64,000 nucleotides of DNA from the NCBI GenBank assembly GCA_030620095.1, contig JAUTXW010002103.1, positions 3,592,001 to 3,656,000 on the forward strand, read 5' to 3'. Position 1 is the first letter of the stretch, and each line of letters begins with the position of its first letter. Origin of the DNA: Kuschelorhynchus macadamiae. Taxonomy: Eukaryota; Arthropoda; Insecta; Coleoptera; Curculionidae. The position numbers were made by a program, and so were the translations under genes. Below are positions 46,600 to 58,124 of the stretch, piece after piece. Under the pieces are notes generated by a model. The model was not told the DNA's origin, did no database searches, and was given only the letters and a program-made list of their open reading frames with translations.

Positions 46600-47750
46600 T
46601 AGATTAGTTTATGAAAAACTATGCACATTTTGTGGAAAAACTTAAGGCAATCCAATATTATCCTGAAGATATTTTGGTCAGTTAAATGTAGAATCACTAT
46701 ACACACATGTTCCTATTAATGACTCAATTTCCATATCAGACATATTGGACCATAATAATTTTGATAATAACTTAATAGACCTAGTGAAAGCTTTTCTTTC
46801 ATCTACTTACTTCATTTTACAAGGAACTTTTTATGGTACACGTCTCAGGGGCAGCTATGGGGTTTCCTATATCAGTGGTAGCGAATATCTTTATGGAGGT
46901 CTTTGAGGATATTGCTTTAACATCTGCTCCACTAAAATCAACACACTAGTTCAGATATGTAGATGATGCTATTGTTATTTGGCCTCATGGACAAGAAAAT
47001 CTCATATTTCTGGACCACCTTAATCAACTACATCGCAATACTAAATTCATAATGCAAAATAAATCTAGTGGAATTATTCCTTTTCTGTATTTGTTTAAAG
47101 GAAGGAAAATAAAAAATACATTAAGACATTCTGTGTATAGAAAATCGTCGTATACAAATAGATACTTAAATGCAAATTCCCATCACCATACAGCACAAAA
47201 GAAATCGGTTATTAACTCACTAGTATTTAGAGCTATTTCAATTTCTGATCAAGATTCTCTAACATCGGAAACAGCGAAACTGGCCGAAGCTCTGAGAGGG
47301 AATGGCTACTGCACTGAAGATATTACACGTTCAATTAAGATATAGTAATCCAACTCCGCGAAAGGAGTAGTTCTTCCCTACATACATGTCACTACAGACA
47401 AAATAGGACGATTACTGGTCCAACATACATACAGAAGTGCATGTAGGAGAAACAGGACGCTCAATCTCCACTAGACTTAGGGAACATGAACAATGTATTA
47501 AAAAGAAACAAACTGCCATTTTATAAATGTAAAAGAAACCAAGGTTTTAGCGTCGGTTCCAAGATTTTATAAACGAAAGATTAGAGAATCTACTGAAATT
47601 TTCAAACATACAAGATGCTTCAACAGAGATACGGCTTATGGTCTACATCACATGTGGAACATGTAACACAGGGTTACGGTTCGGTGAGCACAAGTTGGTT
47701 ATAAAAGCCCGCTTGAATCTCTCCGAGCTTATTCAGTGTTCAGATCTCTG
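46600..47750 (+). pseudogene. Penelope-like element, plus strand, near full RT and nuclease
   Basis: With frameshifts: YFILQGTFYGT..RGAAMGFP, ISVVANIFMEVFEDIAL, the catalytic FRYVDDAIVIWPHGQEN, then VINSLVFRAISISDQDSLTS, LRGNGYCTEDITRSIK (47052-47345), then the nuclease (HVGETGRSISTRLREHEQC, near 47430) and an IRESTEIFKHT helix. Stops are frequent. A hammerhead-like motif follows at 47757-47797. Confidence 0.82.
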
Positions 47751-47756
47751 GAAAAG

Positions 47757-47797
47757 ATTCCTGAAGATGTCTCGTGCTCGAAGGCGAAACATCGGAT
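47757..47797 (+). ncRNA. hammerhead-like motif, PLE copy D
   Basis: AUUC, CUGAAGA, GUCUCG...CGAAGGC helix, GAAAC, AUC, GGAU. Stem I pairs AUUC with GGAU. Cleavage triplet AUC instead of GUC still satisfies the NUH rule. It lies at the 3' end of the plus-strand PLE. Confidence 0.58.
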
Positions 47798-47850
47798 AGT
47801 ATCTCAAATTTGAGACGGTCTCATCCCAAGAACCATAATTCCTTAATTTT

Positions 47851-48297
47851 AATTTCACATTATAAATAATATTAATTCGTTTTAACATGTGCAGAAACAA
47901 ACTAGTACTTTTTACCAGACTGCGCCTGCAAAGGGAGGTAATGTGTTTAACAGTCATGCATGTATGTGTGTATGTTTGGTAACAATATATGTATTGTTTT
48001 ATTACCACCTACATCCCACGAGTGTTTTTTATACACACTTGTATACCACGAGTGTTCTCACCTGAAATAAAACATAACTGTAGAAGTAGTGCGCCAGTTT
48101 GTCCAAAATAAAAATACTTATAATTCATATAAATAAATTATTGATAATATAGGAAAATTTACCAATCTAGTGCTTTGTTGGATATATAATAAAATTTTAG
48201 TAGCAGATAATCTAATTTTAAAATCATATAAGCTTGTAATTTTTTAAATATATCCATAAGAATGATTCAGAATGTAGGAATGGATCAAGGTGCTATT
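47851..48297. other. intronic, no gene seen
   Basis: Contains two near copies of CCACGAGTGTT (48017, 48048). Nothing else was recognised. Confidence 0.4.
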
Positions 48298-48425
48298 GCT
48301 ATGGTTGCCACTTATAAAATACATTAGGTATAATGTTCTTGTTTTTATTTTTAAAATTAGAATGGGTCAGGCACCTTCATATTTAATTCAGAAGTTAACA
48401 TATAATCGCGAAATTTACAGTTATA

Positions 48426-51187
48426 CTGGGTGATTCACGACCCACTGTACATACTTATGTGGTGTATAGGGTATCCCTAGGGTATATCGAAATGGATATT
48501 TAAATTGATTAATTCGGCTTTATTACCAAGATACAGGGTGATTTTCGTATTTTGGTAAAAATTTGTTCACGCTGTATCTTCTAAACTGCTTAATAGATTT
48601 TTTAAAAATTTTGTACACAAACACTCTTGGTATATCATAACTTTTTGACGTTTGAAAAGTAGCAAAGTTCCAGGGCCGTATCCAGCCAATTCACACAGGG
48701 GAGAGAGGTTAGTTTTGTACCTCAAATCGGAATTCGGTATTTTTGAATTTTTTTCTTAAACTACATTCATTTGTGAACAAAAATATGCCACCATCTTGAA
48801 TGGCGCACTAAAGGTTATGTACGAAATTTAAATCTTTAGATAGTACATACCCCTTTTTTTAGCGGTATCTATATTAAAGCTTTTAACTAAGTATAAAATT
48901 ATTTCAATGATTGACTTTAAAAAAAAAATTAAACTATCTCTACTAATAAAACGCAGCCTTGTCGAATTAATTTTTATTTTCAGTAGCCCAAAAAAAAACT
49001 AAAATCTACCCTAACACAATAACATCTTAAAAGCTACAAAATGTTTTCAAAATGCATACCACCGGTGTCTCTACATTTTTGTGCACGCTTTTGTAGGTTT
49101 GCAATTGAGCGGTGAATCATTTGAGGGTTTTGTCTAACCTCGTCGCAATAAAAATGTATCCTGTTTATTAATTTATTCCTAGTTTTGATTGGAACACTGC
49201 AAACTTTTTGTTTTAGATGCCCCCACAAAAAGTAGTCGGCTGGATTAAAGACTGGCGACCTAGCTGGCCAAGAATGTGGTCCTCCGCGTCCAATCCACCG
49301 ATCAGCAAATTGTTGATTGAGATAATTTCGAACATCAATTCCAAAATGTGCAGGTGTCCCATCGTGTTGAAACCATATGCCTCTTAAATTTACATTTTCT
49401 AATAAGCCCAGTAAAATGTTTTGTAGAAAGTCCAAATACACAACAGCCGTTAGTCGTTGAGGGAAAATATGTGGTCCAATTAAATGATTATTTATTAAGC
49501 CGCACCAAACATTCACCAAAAACTTTCGTTGAGAATTGGCCAATCGCAACGAATGAGGGTTTTCATCTGCCCATACATGAGAGTTTCTAGAATTAAAGAC
49601 TCCGTCCCTTGTAAATCAGCGAATAGTGCTCTAAAAATAGTTCTTCGATGATTTATTACCCACCTAGAAAATGCTAATCTAGGCAAGTAGTCGCCTTCTT
49701 CTAATCTTTGTACCTCTTGTACATTGAAAGGGTATAAGTTTTCATTTTTTATAGTTCTCCATACTCTTGTCTGCGGTATCGCTAATTGGGCGGAAATTAG
49801 CCTAGTGCTTGTGGTTGTATCTTCCCTCACAAGGTTGAGAATATTCTCTTCTTGGACCACGTTATTAGCACCCACTCTTTCAACATGAAGATCGGTTGAG
49901 GGAAACTTACCCTTTTCACGAAATGTATTAAAGGTTGCGGCAAACGTTTGGTGATTTGGAATTCTCCGATCCGGAAATCGTCTTCTGTATTCTTCTGTAG
50001 CAGCTCTTCCGTTACCATTACAAAATCCGTACACAAATACGATGTCTGCGTACTCAGCATTTGTAAATAACGGCATTTTTACAATTATTGAAACGTACAA
50101 ACTTTTTGCAAAGAGAAAATTCAAATAAAAAATCTTTAATTAACAATGTCAAACACAAATGATTGAATTGTATGTACGTAATGTCATTTTTAAAATATCT
50201 GTCTAAATTCCAAGCCTTACTTTGTTATTTTTAGGTATTAAAATTTATTAAATTTGTATTTTTTTGTAGGTTTTAAGGTTACGAAAAAAATAAAGGTAAA
50301 TAAAAAAATTAAAAAAAAAAAAAACAAGCTCTTACACGTAATTTGTATACAATAACAAAAATAAAAAAAGATACATTTTTACGGTAGCCGATAAATGATC
50401 ACGATCTCGAGCATTAGATAAGAGATGAGGCGAAAAAGACTCAAACAGAAATTAACTGGTTTATTAGTAAAGTTTAATTTTTTTTAAAGTCAAGCATTTA
50501 GACAAAAACCTCAAATGTAAATGATTCAACGCTCAATTGCAATTCACAAAAGCGTGCACAAAAATGTAGAGATACCGTTAGACAGGCGTTATTGTGTTAG
50601 GGTAGATTTTGTTATTTTTGGGCCACTAAAAATAAAAAATAATTCGACAAGGCTGTGTTTTATTAGTAGAGATAGTTTAATTTTTTCTTAAAGTCAATCA
50701 TTGAAATAATTTTATACTTAGTTAAAAGCTTTAATACAGATACCGCTAAAAAAAGGGGTATGTACTATCTAAAGATTTAAATTTCGTTTATAACCTTTAG
50801 TGTGCCATTCAAGATGGTGGCATATTATTGTTCACAAATGAATGTAGTTTAAGAAAAAAATTCAAAAATACCGAATTCCGATGTACAGGGTGTCTCAAAA
50901 CTAGCCCCCCTCCCCTGTGTGAATTGGCTGGATACGGCCCTGGAACTTTGATACTTTTCAAACGTCAAAAAGTTATGATATACCAAGAGTGTTTGTGTAC
51001 AAAATTTAAAAAAAATGGATTAAGCCGTTTAGGAGATACAGGGTGAACAAATTTTTACCAAAATACGAAAATCACCCTGTATCTTAGTAATAAAGCCAAA
51101 TTAATCAATTTAAATATCCATTTCGATATACCCTAGGGATACCCTATACACCACATAAGTATGTACAGTGGGTTGTGAATCACCCAG
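48426..51187 (-). mobile_element. large DD41D mariner-type transposon with ~600-bp inverted repeats
   Basis: The ends CTGGGTGATTCACGACCCAC and its inverted partner CTGGGTGATTCACAACCCAC are bordered by TA. The inverted similarity continues for about 600 bp (48426-49026 and 50593-51187) with scattered differences. The 2.76-kb element contains a broken transposase on the minus strand and is inserted in a LINE. The repeats contain several inner ACAGGGTG motifs, like the element at 19.9 kb. Confidence 0.88.
49034..50076 (-). pseudogene. DD41D transposase, one frameshift
   Basis: The N-terminal frame (from ATG at 50076) reads MPLFTNAEYADIVFVYGFCN, YRRRFPDRRIPNHQTFAATF and TRVWRTIKNENLYPFNVQ. A small deletion near 49610, right after LFAD, shifts the frame at the first catalytic block. 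Downstream come FTRDGVFNSRNSHVWADENP, FLVNVWCGLINNHL, WFQHDGTPAHF and SPVFNPADYFLWGHLKQKV. The last two Asp are 41 residues apart. Only that one break is obvious, so the copy is fairly young but inactive. Confidence 0.82.
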
Positions 51188-51779
51188 TATACCCGACAAC
51201 AGACAAATTGTTTATAATATCTAAAAAAAAAATACGAGTAAATTCCGTTTTTAGCAAGGGTTTAGATGATTTTAATAAACTTCCAGATGCTATAAAATCA
51301 ATTTCAACTACAGCATCATTTAAAAGAAATTTGAAACTTATTTATTGTCAATTAGTGGAGTTAATGGGGACTGATTTTATATATTTTTAATTATTATTAT
51401 TCTGGTTTAAGTTGTATATGTAATTTTTTTATTTTAATATTTAATTTTTCATTTTTTAATTAAATCATTTTTTTTGTAGTTTTAGTATCTGACTGATTTT
51501 TATTATTTGATTGTATTCAAGACTGGAGTTTTATTGTTTGCCAGTTTTTTGTAACCACATTGTATTTGATCTATTTGCATGTCATAAGCGTTTTTTCCTT
51601 TTTTCCAATATGGATTGATTTTTCATGTATTTATATATGGAATTAATGTGCTGAATGTTCTAGCTTGGGGTGTAAACCATTCCTTTTATAGAGGGATTTT
51701 TCCCTCCATGTTTCAAGTTGACAGTGATTGTTCTGATGTATGTTCACCTGAATTCTTGTGAAGCAACTACGGGTATATG

Positions 51780-52080
51780 AATTCGGAGGTTCATCTACGA
51801 AATGGCAACTTTTTTATCTAGGGGGATGTGTTCTGTTCAGTCTGTCTGTTTTAATAACAACTCGAATGAACTGACCGCAAGTGTTCCGCGAGGTTCTGTG
51901 CTTGATCCCGTGCTCTCTTTAGTTTTTACATAAATGATCTTCCAATTCACAATACAACACAAGCATTTTCTGGGACATGTGGCAGATGTTGCAAGACTAA
52001 CATTAAATGTTTTTTATCTTCAATCATTTCCTACTGAGTTTTAGAAAATGCCATATAGGGATACAGAATTGGATTTATAA
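51780..52080 (+). pseudogene. LINE RT fragment
   Basis: SNELTASVPRGSVLDPVLSL followed by an ..NDLPIH-like region matches the GVPQGSVLGPLLF core of LINE RTs. It is badly decayed and no catalytic box is readable. Confidence 0.5.
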
Positions 52081-52236
52081 ATATTTTTTGCTTTACTACA
52101 TATAGAAAGTACAATTGCTTACTTTAGTTTGATTTATGGGTTCTTTTTCTATGTAAATCTAGGCCACCGACTTTTTTCTTGTGTTTTTTTTCTGTTATAC
52201 TGAAATCCAAAGTATTTTTTATTTAGAAAAACTTAC

Positions 52237-52448
52237 CTGTACTTGTCCAGGTAGTTTTGAATCACTTTCGACTATATCTAGATTTTCGCCGGTGTCACCG
52301 CCATAATCGATATCAATAGGATACATTCTCCCAGGTATTTTAACGAAAGAATGACGATGTTCCCACCGGTTCCCAGATTTCTCCTCGTACAAATTTTGGA
52401 ATGCACTTTTAGCTTCATTAAGCGAATATTTTTCTTCTGTTTTATTAC
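52237..52448 (-). CDS. Parp1: Parp1 exon, WGR C-terminal part and linker
   Basis: 212 nt between the acceptor TTCTTAG and the donor GTAAGT. It encodes GNKTEEKYSLNEAKSAFQNL, YEEKSGNRWEHRHSF, KIPGRMYPIDIDYG and ends SKLPGQVQ, leading directly into DLMKLIFDV of the next exon. The phase fits both sides (one base carried in, none out). Confidence 0.94.
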
Positions 52449-52707
52449 CTAAGAACATAAAAGCATAATTGAAAGTATTATAGAGCTAATTCTTATTTTA
52501 TTGGTCAAATTCTAGGATTTCTAGGCAAACTAGGGTTATTTTGACCTTCCCTAGACACAGGTAGAGAAATGAAATTTCCAAAATTGTACTAGGAACAAAC
52601 AGAAATTCAACTTCTTTTTGTCTGTATTACTAACTCCTTAAATATGACAGAATAGTAAATTGGAAAAAAATAAGTACTGTTTGAATAAAAGCCTGATTTG
52701 GACTCAC

Positions 52708-52917
52708 CTCCGACGGTCGTTCCAATTCTCCCCCATCCCCTGAACAACCAAAACCTGGTACCCTTGTCTGCTTGCAGTAGTTGTATTTTGTAGAAACTGT
52801 TCTTGTTACTCTGCACATCCGTTAATCCCAAAACCGCAGTCCATTTTTCTTTATTGTGGTCTTCGTAAACATGGGCTATGTCTTCGAGTCCACTATCGGG
52901 GTCAACAGCGGAGCCAC
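52708..52917 (-). CDS. Parp1: Parp1 exon, WGR domain (first part)
   Basis: 210 nt between the acceptor TTCTTATTTTAG and the donor GTGAGT. It encodes GSAVDPDSGLEDIAHVYED, TAVLGLTDVQSNKNSFYKIQ and FWLFRGWGRIGTTVGG. The WGR motif here is the GWGRIG segment. The domain helps relay DNA-break binding to the catalytic domain. The exon begins with the last two bases of a Gly codon, so at least one more exon lies upstream and was not found here. Confidence 0.95.
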
Positions 52918-53495
52918 CTAAAATAAGAAACAGTTTAATAAAATTATGTTAAGGTATCAACATTTTTTGTAACAATCTTTTTATCAGCAAAACAATTCAT
53001 AGAACTAGAAGTGTTCCAATATACAATTAAAAACACGTGGGCACAATTTGTAATTTTGTGCGTCTGAAAGCATCAGCAATATCTAGAAGGATTTACAGGT
53101 TGTTATAACATTTTTTTTAAATATTCATCGACACAGCCTGGCAGAAATTACGCTTGGGGCTGGGGCTCACCAGAACGATAATAATTTTAGTATGTTATGA
53201 TTTTAAAACATAGCTAAAACCCCGAAAAATAAACATTAATATAATTCCTTTATTAACACAAAAAACAGAGAATATAAAAAGCTATCTAGGCAAAAAAAAT
53301 TAACTCTCCGAGAGCTTAATGGTATGCGTGGCGTCGGTCGCGATGTAAGATAACGTCGTTACAAAAATATTGATTTTTCCGAATTAGAGGTTATGACGAT
53401 ACACCGCAATCGCTCCCTTTTAATAACTTTTTCTAAAATCAACATCAACTTCGGTTTCTTAAATGTAACACCCTGCATAATCAAATGGGCCGCGT

Positions 53496-53498
<3 letters not shown>
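52918..53498. other. Parp1 intron, no exon found
   Basis: I looked here on the minus strand for the preceding Parp1 exon (ending in a Lys/Leu-rich ...KLxLKG before VDPDSG) and did not find it. No repeat apart from a short ACACCCTG motif near 53470. Confidence 0.5.
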
Positions 53499-54280
<782 letters not shown>

Positions 54281-54294
54281 TATGGATAACCGAA

Positions 54295-54465
54295 TTTATC
54301 AAACATTAAAAAGGGATAGGTTTAGTTTTGCAAGAAATCAAACTAAATATAATGGGATTAGATCATCCTGGCACGTTCTCGAACATTGGCTAATATAACG
54401 AATGTTCCAAAGACCACCGTTTTAAAAATACTCAAAAAACATAAATTCAAATTGCTCATTCCTTT
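54295..54465 (+). pseudogene. mariner-type transposase fragment (helix-turn-helix)
   Basis: RTLANITNVPKTTVLKILKK followed by HKFKLLIP closely parallels GIPKTRVQEILKKHKYHPYK of the intact transposase at 20.6 kb. Only this DNA-binding piece remains. Confidence 0.6.
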
Positions 54466-55039
54466 ATTTTTTTTTTTTGGATTTTGTATATATGGCAAAA
54501 ATTCTTTCCATTAAATATTACCTATGATACAATTAATTTAAGATATAATTCATATCATAGTCTGTTAATTGAAAATCCAAAATGCAACATTTACAATTTT
54601 TCAATAAAAGTGATTTAAAATTTTATACCTATTGACAATAATTATTACAAAATTAATAAAATAAGAAGCTTTACTGATGCCAGAAATACCTATCAACAAA
54701 TGGTTGTACAATGCTGATTATTCACTTATATTTGAATGATAGGTAGCAAGTTAGTGGTTTGCCTGTGACTTAACTCATGGCACAGTTTTAGGAAGTTTGA
54801 AGAATTTATAGATTTTTTTTTTGCTATTTTTTAATTTAAATCTTAGTTTGTATTCAACAGGGAGGGGCTCAATTCAGAACAACTTTCTAAATATATTGAT
54901 ATACTAACATTTTAAAAATAATGGCTGTAAATAGAGTTTAGTTTGTTAAAACTATACTAAAAATATCAAATTGTGGTATATTTGACTAACAAATTTTTTA
55001 TGTCTTGTTTGTCATTTACTGCATTTTTTTCTTTTTATG

Positions 55040-55043
<4 letters not shown>
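54466..55043. other. intronic, no gene seen
   Basis: AT-rich spacer before the next TA array. Nothing was recognised. Confidence 0.45.
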
Positions 55044-56147
<1,104 letters not shown>

Positions 56148-56359
56148 TAATATATATAAATATTTGGAAAACGTCGTATAACTCTGAAAGACAAAATCGA
56201 AATAGTGCAGGTATACAATAAGGAGAAACTTGTGTAAGAGATTTATCAAAACGTTTTAATATAGAGAAGACACAAGCAGCTGGAATGTTTAAAAGCAGAA
56301 AAGTTTTTTGAAACCCAGTGGTTTAAATATAGACACATTTTAGCTATGATTGGATCGTA

Positions 56360-56745
56360 AATGAGGTTTTATAAAATATAAACTCCTGTGATATATAACT
56401 ACCAAATATGTGATGACATTTTAGATTCTGTGTTAAGTTTTAATGTTTTGGGTATAATTTTGGATAGAGCATTAAGTTTTAAGGAACATATAGATAAATT
56501 AATTCTTAAGTATTTTCGATTGTTGGGTTTTATTAAAAGAAACTGTAAACCCATTATTGATACCAAATCAATAAGAGGATGCTTGTACAATTCACTGGTT
56601 CGAAGCGTTCTAGAGTACGGATTAATCATCTGGGCAACCATATACCAAGGCCACATAGACTCAAAAAAGTACAAAGTTTGTAAACTTCATGCTATTTAAA
56701 CATCACTTCCAGTACTCTAACAAACCTCCTGTGTTTGATTAATGC
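56360..56745 (+). pseudogene. LINE ORF2 fragment inside the Tigger relic
   Basis: FNVLGIILDRALSFKEHIDK, FRLLGFIKRNCKPI and LYNSLVRSVLEYGLIIW closely parallel the post-catalytic region of the 58-61 kb LINE (FNDLGVIFDRELSFNQHIDR ... LYNSLVRSILEYASIVW). It is a second, diverged member of the same family, truncated at both ends. Confidence 0.75.
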
Positions 56746-57100
56746 TTTTTGGATACCCAAGTTTGGAGAATAGAAGAAAGAGAAGCTATCTTATTTACTG
56801 AAAGGCTACTCGCCAAAAGATATCTTCAATGCGGACGAAACACGTGTATTTTTCCGCGCTTTAGCGAACAAATCGATACTGCATTTTGTAAATATGGCCG
56901 GAGAGAAGGAAAAATTGTTGGTGATTGGTAACTCACAAAATCCAAGAGCATTTAAAACATTAGTATACATCAATAGCCTGTCGTGTGGGAAAGTATTAAA
57001 AAAACTTGGCTATCATCTGTTATAATGGAAGAATGGTTAACAGATTTTGATTGAAGGATAGAGAGAAAAAAGGAAACTTTTACTACTATTAGACAATGCA

Positions 57101-58124
57101 GTTTTTCATCCCAGCTGTATGGAGAGAAACATTTCTACGGTTGTGAAGACTGGAGGATATCTAATACTGTGCTCTGCCGAATGTCAATCAAAATATAATG
57201 ATGATGATAGTCAGAAAAGAATACTCGAAGAAAAATTAGCTAAACTGGAAAAAGAGGCGATCTAGAGAGAGAAACACATAAATCGATTAAGAAGAAGCAG
57301 TGTAACTTTTGAACAGACAGTTTATGAGGCTGAAAATGAATTTACTGCTAAACTAGAAAGTTTGAACAGGCGCAACGAAGAACTTAATAAAGAAATTCAA
57401 ACACTAAAAACCCGAGAACAACAGTATATCTCCCAATCTAAAGACCTCTTGGAGGAGAAAAAAAATCTGGAACAACAAATCGCCGATCTCAATGCAATAA
57501 CCAGAAGTATGCAAACGACTATTCAAACTCTTGAAATCGACAATAACACCTACATCAATGATCTGAAACAACTGAGGCAAAGTTTGTGTGATCTTGAATT
57601 TGGAAAAGAAAATTCGTCAGTTCAAATATGATCGCAAACGAGTAGTGTCGTTAATAATGTCCTAATTAAAAGAAGGCGCATTTTAATAATGGGAGACAAA
57701 AATGTAAAAGGATGTATAAATCAGTTCAAACAAAACAAATTTCCTACATGAATGCAAGGTTCTTTGCAAAAACCTAGACAAAGATGACTTTGTTTTAATC
57801 TTCATTCCCTCACACAATGCAATTAAAGGTAAGCCTATCTCTAAGGAAGAATTAATTGAATTAAACAAGATGACATCCAATACAAACCTGATTGTTATCA
57901 GTAGTGTTTATCATAGTTTTAGGCCAGTTCTGAATAATCTCTTACACATGCAAAACACTTTACTCAAGTCATTCTATGATAGAAATCCTGGTGTGTTTAT
58001 ACCTTTACATTGTTCTCAAGAGGATGGCATTTTAGATTTTCAAAGTAAGAAAGAACTAGTAACTTATATTGTTCGAAGTCACGTCATTGATGGCTTAAGC
58101 AGTCATTTTTTATCGTCGAAATAG
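57101..58124 (+). pseudogene. LINE ORF1: PHD-like finger, coiled coil, SGNH-like end
   Basis: It opens in the second half of a PHD-like finger (VFHPSC, then LILCSAECQ). A long coiled coil follows (EEKLAKLEKEA, then RNEELNKEIQTLKTREQQY to about 57600). Then come RRRILIMGDKNVKGC and a C-terminal part (DKDDFVLIFIPSHNAIKG, NLIVISSVYH, IDGLSSHFLSSK) that looks like an SGNH/esterase-type fold of CR1-group ORF1s. Breaks: TAG at 57263, TGA at 57629 and a frameshift near 57735. It ends with TAG at 58122-58124, past a slippery sequence. Confidence 0.7.

Larger units (their letters stand above)
48298..51430 (+). pseudogene. LINE ORF2 C-terminal fragment, split by a DD41D element
   Basis: Left part: LVFIFKIRMGQAPSYLIQKL, TYNREIYSY. 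Right part (from 51190): TRQQTNCL, VFSKGLDDFNKLPDAIKSIS, FKRNLKLIY. Removing the transposon with one TA joins them in frame at SY/TR. This defines the insertion site to the base. Confidence 0.8.
14676..52917 (-). other. Parp1: Parp1 gene body, 3' part (eight exons, seven introns)
   Basis: The eight exons total 1442 nt and read through as about 480 codons with consistent phases, ending in TAA. The order is WGR, helical regulatory domain, ADP-ribosyltransferase. PARP1 binds DNA breaks in the nucleus and uses NAD+ to build poly(ADP-ribose) on itself and chromatin proteins. PARP1 rather than PARP2/3 is indicated by the VDPDSGLEDIAHVYE start of the WGR, by the KGHHSVKGIGRT.PDPS segment and by the YIVYDIAQV C-terminus. 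Introns are 259, 6168, 8044, 6745, 1387, 1778 and 12419 bp. The exons encoding the zinc fingers and BRCT were searched for up to 64000 and not seen. Confidence 0.93.

Noticed and set aside
52708..52917. Parp2/Parp3 instead of Parp1 (a WGR at the start would fit a short PARP)
   Set aside because: Segments such as VDPDSGLEDIAHVYE, the KGHHSVKGIGRT.PDPS loop and the YIVYDIAQV end follow the PARP1 pattern, and the first exon enters mid-codon, so more exons precede it.
57362..57631. A host coiled-coil gene
   Set aside because: It is in frame with the PHD-like finger upstream and lies between the LINE's target duplications, so it is LINE ORF1.
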